Positions 57,301 to 64,000 of a stretch of 64,000 bases of DNA are shown one piece after another. Every line of letters starts with the position of its first letter. Within the stretch, counting starts at the first letter, position 1. Location of the stretch: the NCBI GenBank assembly GCA_011009095.1, contig VTPC01090911.1, positions 143,200 through 207,199 on the forward strand, read 5' to 3'. This DNA comes from Ignelater luminosus (Eukaryota > Arthropoda > Insecta > Coleoptera > Elateridae). The position numbers and the translations under genes were made by a program. The notes under the pieces are model-generated. The model made no database searches. It was not told where the DNA came from and saw only the letters and a list, made by a program, of their open reading frames with translations.

Positions 57301-60085
57301 TTTTGCCCGTGTTTCTGAATGCTATTTAATGCTTTTTTGTAAATTCCTTAAAACATGCTTTTAATTTCAAAAACTCTTGACTATGCATTCATTTTCAAAA
57401 ACGCCCAAAATATACATTTGCATATCTGCATATGTTAGCAGGTTTTTAGGTTTCAATTCTACTTGCATAATAATAATCTTTGGAATATTATCTTCACTAC
57501 AGTTACTTGGTGCCTTTCGTTGAATAACTAATCTGATTAACATACAAAAGTCATGGAATTTTAGTAAAGATTTTTAAACTTCAATTAAAACTATATTAAC
57601 ACTTTTTTTGTTTGAAACCGAACTAGTATGTTTTAGTTATTTTCTATGAATTCTTTAATACCTACAGACACATGAACTAAATACTGCAATGTATTAAATA
57701 CACACATAATAAGTGCACTTATGTTCAAGCATTCGTATTGGAAGTCTTCAAGCTCGAGATGGCCAATATTAGCAGCACTCGAATAGACGGTATTTTCAAG
57801 GGTTGGATAGTTTGCGATACGATGAAATAGAGTCTTGATACACAGAGGTTGTATACAATAAACTTGGTGTTGCGGCCCGAGTGAACCAAATCTACTCGCT
57901 TTCCGGGTATGGAATAAGTTTAGTAAATACTCGCACAATTTTTAGTTTTTGTCATTATTAAATGCTCTAATTTACGAAAGAAAACTCTTTTAATGCAGTC
58001 GTAAAAATTATTTTTTAACAAAATATAAACTGCCCGATTTTTCATTAAACATTCATTTTGCATCTCGCTGAAATATAATTTTATCCAGTATTCTTTGCGT
58101 CGATGAATTTTTTCTCACAATTGAAAAATGGAATAAGGAAGAAAAATACACACCTCCATTTCTCAAGTAAAAATTAAGTAAAAAGAGGAAACATTAAAAA
58201 TACTCATAACGCGGACTTTTTCGTCGATCGAAACATCTAGACAGTAAAATATGAGAAATTAATACCATATGATTTATATTCGAAATTTGTAAATAGGGTA
58301 TTGGGCTATTAATCATTTACACAACAACAAACTTTTACTGATAACGTAATTCGTGTATTCACTGATTTTTTTGTAGCACGAATAATTTACTTCTGACAAT
58401 AAAATGTGTATTTCACAGATTTATCACGAGAATCTATTGTTATCGATTTCCTAAACCAATATATAATAATATCCGCGTGCAAATAAAAGAGATCGCACTT
58501 TTTAGTAAACGCGATTGTCGTTAAAACTGGAAAAGGGTTTTTGTTCGCCCTTCCTCTCATCTCTCTCGATTTACTTTTTGTGACACGCAGCATATAGGAT
58601 TATTTTGCGTAGGTACCACGTTATGAATTCTTAAATGAGAAAAGTGATACTCCATGATACCTCAACCCAAAAACCCATTCGTAACGTGCTGTCAGTTTTA
58701 TCCATCATAAATATTAAAACTACGACGGCAGAAGGAAACGAACTTTCGTGTGCTCATTTAAATTTTGTTTCTGAAACGTTCGGTAGGTATTGAAATCCGC
58801 AAGCCAACATTTCCTATAATACTCTATGTATGCGATGGTATTCGAATAAAAATTCGGTGACGGTGACGTGATACACGAAGTAACTTAGAAATATTGCTTT
58901 CAAACAGGAAAAAGTGCTTTTCGGAAGTCGTCCTGCTAGATGACGTCATTAATCCCGCACTTTGGCGCCGGAGCAGAGCAGGCTAGGGCGGTTCGGCGCC
59001 ACTACAAAGCATTTGTATTCCCTCAACGTGGAAAAGAAAATCCATAATAAAAGTTTCTGTGTAACCAGAAAAAACACATATATGTATTACAGAACCGACT
59101 AGAGAAAATTTCACAAATGAGAATATACCATTCGCAATTATATTAATATAATGCGATGTGAACCCTAACATGGGAACGCACATAACAGTTAAAAAAGTTC
59201 GGGTTCTGAAAATTGAGTACATTTTGCATTTGCTAAGTAATTACAGCAACTTTATTAAAGAGTTAGTTAGAAAAATTAATTTTTTTTAAAACTGCATAAG
59301 AAAGAGTTTTTTCCGATGTTATTTTCTTCAAGTAAGAGATTATCTTACATAAAACTTAACTTATTTTATGCAAAAAGGTAAGAGAAATATTGATGCTATT
59401 GGGCTTGCTCAACAATTGTTTTAATTTCAATTCCTTCACCTCGTTACCTACCAGCTTTGCATACATAAATACCTTTATTAATGTATTCGCATTTTCACAA
59501 TTGTACTTGACTTTTCTCTTACTTTATAATTTGGCGTTTTACTTTACACTGAAACTTTTTGTGCTTCTATAGTCAGTGATTGAACTTTTGTTTGCCTTTT
59601 ATTATTTCATTATGATTAGCTACTTTGAGTATCAAAATACAAGTAACAGTTTGTAGTTTTTTTTACTTTTTTAAGAGTTGTTCCAAAGCTTACTTTCATC
59701 TCGCACTCATAACTATTCAGTTCCGCTTGAATATTTATTAATTTTTTTCCAAGTCCCCCAAAAACTTTAGTTCAGTAATATGAGACATTTTGTGACGTAA
59801 AACGTGGGAATCTCAAAGTTTTTTGTTTATATCTCGAAAACCGTTGATACTACATAAATTTCTCACACTACGAAATTGAAAGAATATACAATTCGCAACA
59901 GAATGGGTATATACTTGTAGCTCAGTGAAGATAGGATTTGCCCCGCAACCATTTTGACATATATTTAAATTACAATAGGAGGAACATTTACCTAAAACTC
60001 CTCAAATGACCCCCGTTTGCTTTCACCATGTAACGTTCAGTTTTTTACGATGCACTTCTCTAAAGGGTTCTTCTTAGAATTGTTT
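57301..60085. other. A+T-rich stretch, few signals
   Basis: No recognised element. A 101-residue minus frame at 57633-57938 is richer in G+C than its surroundings and is listed separately. The part near 59750-60020 has simple text like 'tatatctcgaaaaccg' seen in non-autonomous elements, but without an identified partner. Confidence 0.45.
57633..57938 (-). CDS. Unrecognised 101-residue open frame
   Basis: Starts MCEYLLNLFHTRKASRFGSL and ends VSVGIKEFIENN. I do not recognise it. It has an ordinary amino-acid mix, including six Cys and six His, and local G+C above the flanks, which may point to a real exon or an element remnant. No signal peptide or domain is evident. Confidence 0.2.
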   Translation of the reverse strand: MCEYLLNLFHTRKASRFGSLGPQHQVYCIQPLCIKTLFHRIANYPTLENTVYSSAANIGHLELEDFQYECLNISALIMCVFNTLQYLVHVSVGIKEFIENN

Positions 60086-60089
60086 ACCT

Positions 60090-60828
60090 ACAAGTTCGCT
60101 TTTCTAATTTTTCGATTTTCGTAGAATTCGTATTCTCTGTTTTTTAATACAGCACATTACTCTAACTTTCACAGAATTCTTTACAGTCACCCCAGGTTTA
60201 TGCTAATCTTCCTCGTTTCTTTCTTTCTTGGATTCTAGCTTCTCATACTCTCTTAACTATCTTATTCTTGTTCAACCGAACCATGCGTCCAAATCACCTC
60301 AATTGATTCTTCCAGCTTTTAATTTTTCCTCCACTGTGTTATTTCTTACTTTTCTCAACTGTTTTCCTCTTTAGCCTATCGAATGCCTTTTCAGATCTCT
60401 AAAGGTCATGCAAATTGTTCGACTTGTTCTTTCTGCTTTTTCTATTAATTGCTCGATGGTAATTTTTTCTATCTTGCATCCTTTCTCAATCTCCCTTCTA
60501 TAACCCACAGGTACACTTTATATAGCTACTATACTCACCAGAGTAATGTCTATGTAGTTTTTGCCGTCTGATGTATCTCTATTTTTATATGTTGTAATCA
60601 TTCCCAATTCTTCGGTACTGCACTCTGATTTCATGTTTTGTTAAAAATATCGGTAATAATCAGTATTAGTATTTTCGCTCCTAAATTTTTCAGCGTTTCT
60701 GCTGTAATTTAGTGTGTCCGGCCGCTTTTTCTTTCTTCAACCTTTTTATTGCTTCATTTAATTCCGTTCTTATTCCTTATTCTAAGTTGCGTACTGTTAT
60801 CGGTTTTGTTTCTCTCTCATTTTTTGTA
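60090..60828 (-). mobile_element. LINE, RT part (split by a mariner)
   Basis: Minus-strand pieces: ETLKNLGAKILILIITDIFN (about 60650-60710, RT fingers), VYKVYVRVIEGRLRKM (about 60490-60540), RKNKSNNLHDLQRSEKAFDR (motif A, about 60380-60440) and a tail with LRWFGRMVRLNKNKIVKRV (about 60260-60310) followed by EARIQERKKRGR. All blocks are in different frames. The endonuclease of the same LINE lies at 62780-63480, beyond a mariner insertion. Same broad group as the LINEs at 30760 and 46600. Confidence 0.75.
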
Positions 60829-62649
60829 CTAACGTTGATGCTGTGCGTGCAATGATTGAGCGAGGTCAGCATGTGACATACCGTGAAATAGGGGTCACCT
60901 TATACATAGACATGAAAGAAATGTACAGTGTGATCCAATTTGAATGGGATTAAATGGGTAACTTTCTTATTAGCGCAGATAAATGAAATCGACTTAGGTA
61001 CTCGTGGCCTCTTTTTTCATGATTGTTCCATTACCGTTGCCAAAAATAAGGTGCCGTCTTTTGTTTTTTCCCCAGAGAGAAAAAGTGAAAAATGGCCGAT
61101 TTCTTCAATTTGCTATAACTCCTTTATTTTCAAAGCTAGAAGAAAACTGTTTTTGCTTTGTTGAGGCACTTTCTAACGTAGAATTCAATGCCGTCAGTCG
61201 TTGTTTTCTAGCTGTTTCCATAATTGCGCTGTAACTCAAAGTTGAATTTTTCAAATGGACCGATTCCTTTAATTTGCTGTAACTTCTTTGTTTTCAAAGT
61301 TACAACAAAATCATTTTAGTATTGTTGAAGCACTTTCTAACGTAGAATTCAATGCTGTTAGTTGTTTTTTTCTAGTCTTTTCCATAACTGCGCTGTAACT
61401 CAGAGTTGAATTTTTAAATGGACCATTCAAAAAATTAAACATTATGTTACAGCGCAGTTATGGAAAGGACTAGAAAAAAACAACTGACAGCATTGAATTC
61501 TACGTTAGAAAGTGCTTCAACAATACTAAAATGATTTTGTCGTAGTTTCAAAAACAAAGGAGTTACAGCAAATTGAAGGAATCGGTCCATTTAAAAGAAA
61601 TCAACTTTAAGTTACAGCGCAATTATGGAAACAGCTAGAAAACAACGACTAACGGCATTGAATTCTACGTTAAAAAGTGCCTCAACAAAGCACAAACGAT
61701 TTTCTTCTAGCTTCGAAAATAAAGGAGTTACAAAAAATTGAATAAATCGGCCATTTTCACTTTTTCTCTCTGGGGGAAAAACAAAAGACAGCAGCTTATT
61801 ACTGGCAACGGTAATGAAACAAGCATGAAAAAAGAAGCCACGAGTACTTAAGTCGTTTTCATTTATCTTCGCTAATAAGAAAGTTACCCATTTAATCCCA
61901 TCTAAATTGGACTACGCTGTACACGATCTTACACGATTGTTTAAGCGCACGGAAAGCTTTGTAGTCGCTGGATTTCATATAATTTGAGTGAAGCTCAAAA
62001 GAAGAATCGTGTGAATTGGACAAAGAAAAGCGGACGAAATTCAACAGAGGTCATTCAAATTTAGTGTGTACGACATTGTAACTGGTAACGAAAGTTTGAT
62101 CTACTACTATTATTACTACAATTCACTGTTTGAAGGTTTCGAGGTAAGTCGAAATCCATAAAAGTTGTTCGTTTACGCAGTGTTGCAAAGCGAATGATCG
62201 CTTGTTTCTTCCGTATTTCTGGACATGTAGTAACAACAGCTTTAGAGGATCAAAGAACTGTAAAGGCTGATTGGTACACAATTCGTTTGCCGGAAGTCAT
62301 TGGCAAAATCAGAAAAAAAAGGCCAAATCGCCGCATTCTTCTTCACCATGACAATGCAAGTGTCCATACAGCTTCACAAACTGTCGACGTTTTAACCAGT
62401 GAAAAACTGAAATTGATGTCGCATTGTCCGTATTCGCTTGATCTAGCACCAAATTTTTTTTTCTGTTCCCAACAATCAAAAACAAGATGAGTGGTGTGCA
62501 TTATTTTTTTGTTTGAAGCAGCCGTTGAGGCATTTACGCAACTGGTTTCTGAGGTACCAACTTCAGATTGAAAAAAATGCTTCAAAGATTGGTTTGAGCG
62601 TATGCAAAAGTGTATTGATGCTAAGGTCGAATACATTGAAAAACAATAA
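60829..62649 (+). pseudogene. Mariner transposase, DD34D type, third Asp lost
   Basis: Left part 60829-60925: VDAVRAMIERGQHVTYREIG and then YIDMKEMY. Right part from 61920, resuming with YTILHDCL, then SRWISYNLSEAQKKNRVNW (about 61970-62025) and, after a degraded stretch, 62194-62490 with KRMIACFFRISGHVVTTALE, WYTIRLPEVIGKIRKKRPNR and LLHHDNASVHTASQTVDVL (second catalytic Asp in HHD). The third block reads SLDLAPNFFFCSQ, where DLAPNDFF is expected, so the catalytic Asp is replaced. The last part, in another frame, reads WFERMQKCIDAKVEYIEKQ before the stop. Confidence 0.85.
60926..61919. mobile_element. 994-bp foldback element, four ~163-bp units (A B B' A')
   Basis: Left end CAGTGTGATCCAATTTGAAT, right end reading inward CAGCGTAGTCCAATTTAGAT; TA on both sides (60924-60925 and 61920-61921). 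The whole element is an inverted repeat centred at about 61423. Each arm holds a ~165-bp outer part and two direct repeats: A 61091-61253 and B 61254-61416 (period 163), mirrored on the right as B' and A' (their 'ccatt' borders near 61590 and 61754). No coding sequence is present. The terminal CAGTGTG is shared with elements X and Y. Confidence 0.9.
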
Positions 62650-62779
62650 AGCCATTTACTAAATTGTACCTGTGTTTTCTTAACCATTTGCAGACATTTG
62701 GCCAGCAAGCTTCGTATTTGTACTTTTAGACAGATAATGTTACCATTTCTGTATCTTTAACTTGACCTCTTTTTTAATT

Positions 62780-63480
62780 TACTTTGCTTCACCGTAACGT
62801 CTCTTTCCTGTTTGATTCACCCTCGTAGTACTACATACTAGTTTTACAGTTCCTCTGATTATTTCTTTAAAATATTGCTACATCTCGTCTTAGTTCATCT
62901 TCTGTGTGTTTTTTAAAGGAAATTGTTGCGTTATAAGTTCTTCTGTCACTCTATTCCCTTTTATGAATTCTTTTATTGAACCCCTGCAATTCAGGTCTGT
63001 TCTTTTTCTGTTACTGTGTTGTTTTGAGATGTGTTTATCTATTTGTTTCTTTCCATGAGCAGGAAGTGATTGCCGTATATTTCCGTATTTTGTCTGACTT
63101 TTACATTTCTAATATCTCTTCTATATATTTTCTCTTCTTATTAGTATGGAATCTATAGATCAATTATATATAATTGATCTTTCGTTTAGGCTTTTAACTT
63201 CTTTCGTGTATTTATGGATGTTTTTGTGCTTGTTTAAGGGGTTTGTAAATATCAAAATAGTTTGAATACAAAAGTCTATTATTCTTGCCAATATTTTTAC
63301 CTTGTGCTCTTACTATTCTCGACTCTCGGTTTTGTTGCCCAACTCTTCCGTTAAAATCACCTAAAACGATTATTTTGTTTTTTCACTTTTTTTAAACTAC
63401 TCACTAAACTCTCTTTTCTCATTTGTTTTGTTGTTTGTTCATTCGAAGAGTTCCCGCTAAATATTCTTCTTTTATTTATT
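62780..63480 (-). pseudogene. LINE endonuclease part
   Basis: Minus-strand translation shows KNKIIVLGDFNGRVGQQNRE (about 63330-63390; the GDFN block of AP-type endonucleases, intact), then RIVRAQGKNIGKNNRLLYSN and the region running into IHERS, with KSDKIRKYTAITSCS further left. It ends near 62790, where the mariner flank begins. This is the front half of the LINE whose RT is at 60090-60828. Confidence 0.75.
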
Positions 63481-64000
63481 GCTTTCGCGTTATTGCTTCA
63501 CGATAAGAGGCCGACCCAAATCAACTTTTCGGAGGCTCATCTCAAAGCGTTTACTTAATTTAATTTATTTCTATATTTTTATTGACTCGCCTCTAAATCT
63601 TCTTTTATTTATAATACTCTACGCTTTTCCACTATATTTTATAATACATTCATCTAATAAACCTCCTGATCCACACGTTCCGATATCTGTATATTATTTT
63701 TAAAACCCAGATGTATAAATCTTGATTGTCAGATTGTTTGAGTAAAATAATGCTGACGTTATTTTTTGAATTTGAAAAATTAAAAGTCTCATTGTATTTA
63801 AAAATACAATCATTTGGGAATGTCAACTTTGCTTGATTAACGATAAATAGAGTAAGAGTGCTTGTATAAGCTCTCTAAGTTCCGCTAATAAAGATGAAGT
63901 TAATTAATACTGCCAATTGCCAATGGAAAGTTATTCTGTCCCTTCTCGTCTCGGAATTTGTTTAAAAGCTTTCTACGCTCTGATTCTAAAGATTCTACAG
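63481..64000. other. End of window, no recognised features
   Basis: The A+T-rich sequence may include more of the LINE 5' side; the open frame at 63479-63703 has no motif. Confidence 0.4.

Larger units (their letters stand above)
60829..62700 (+). mobile_element. Mariner element inside LINE, itself split by a foldback
   Basis: Transposase sequence begins at 60829 and ends at the stop 62647-62649. It is interrupted at TA 60924-60925 by the foldback at 60926-61919. The termini are not clear: the left side starts directly in the transposase, so the element's 5' end is lost. Confidence 0.8.

Noticed and set aside
1-64000. CRISPR array, bacterial operon or phage content
   Set aside because: No regularly spaced direct repeats with unique spacers, no ribosome-binding-site organised genes, and all recognised coding remnants are eukaryotic transposable elements.

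Overview
The window reads as a piece of a repeat-rich eukaryotic genome, most likely an insect. By eye it is about two-thirds A+T. Every stretch of protein homology I recognise belongs to a transposable element, and the mixture (piggyBac, mariner including DD41D forms, BEL/Pao, Ty3/gypsy, several LINE families, and a repeated insect protein family with a D-S-C-G-G-H-N-R-N motif) is typical of insects; a beetle or another large-genome insect is a reasonable guess, not a demonstration. I see no intact host gene, no rRNA, no complete tRNA and no CRISPR array. Nearly all coding remnants carry stops or frameshifts.

Layout. 1-3725: a minus-strand BEL/Pao retrotransposon split by a 5'-truncated LINE (143-797) and an almost intact DD41D mariner (902-2170). 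6190-11410: a block richer in G+C than its surroundings, holding a very old plus-strand LINE and unassigned minus-strand remains. 14205-19570: a tRNA-like repeat, a 69-bp hAT-type MITE with a perfect 8-bp target duplication, a minus-strand piggyBac, a remnant of the D-S-C-G-G protein family, a Ty3/gypsy reverse-transcriptase scrap and a plus-strand piggyBac. 24560-29700: a DD34D mariner, a LINE scrap, a third piggyBac and a minus-strand Jockey-like LINE that meets the piggyBac head-on. 30760-34330: a near-complete minus-strand LINE (ORF1 end, endonuclease, RT and C-terminal tail). 37590-45500: a long foldback, a 120-bp tandem repeat, a minus-strand Ty3/gypsy element without a visible integrase, and an unassigned terminal-inverted-repeat element. 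46600-50593: a plus-strand LINE followed by two abutting elements that both end in CAGTGTG and TA. 52647-57300: an assembly gap and a plus-strand BEL/Pao element related to the first one. 60090-63480: a minus-strand LINE containing a mariner, which itself contains a 994-bp foldback built of four ~163-bp units.

The elements do not form a functional pathway. What the window records is a history of nested insertions. The most informative structures are the three-layer nest at 60090-63480, the TA-flanked pair at 48556-50593, the tiny hAT MITE at 14307-14375, and three palindromes spaced 30-31 bp apart at 35252-35328 that no recognised element explains.
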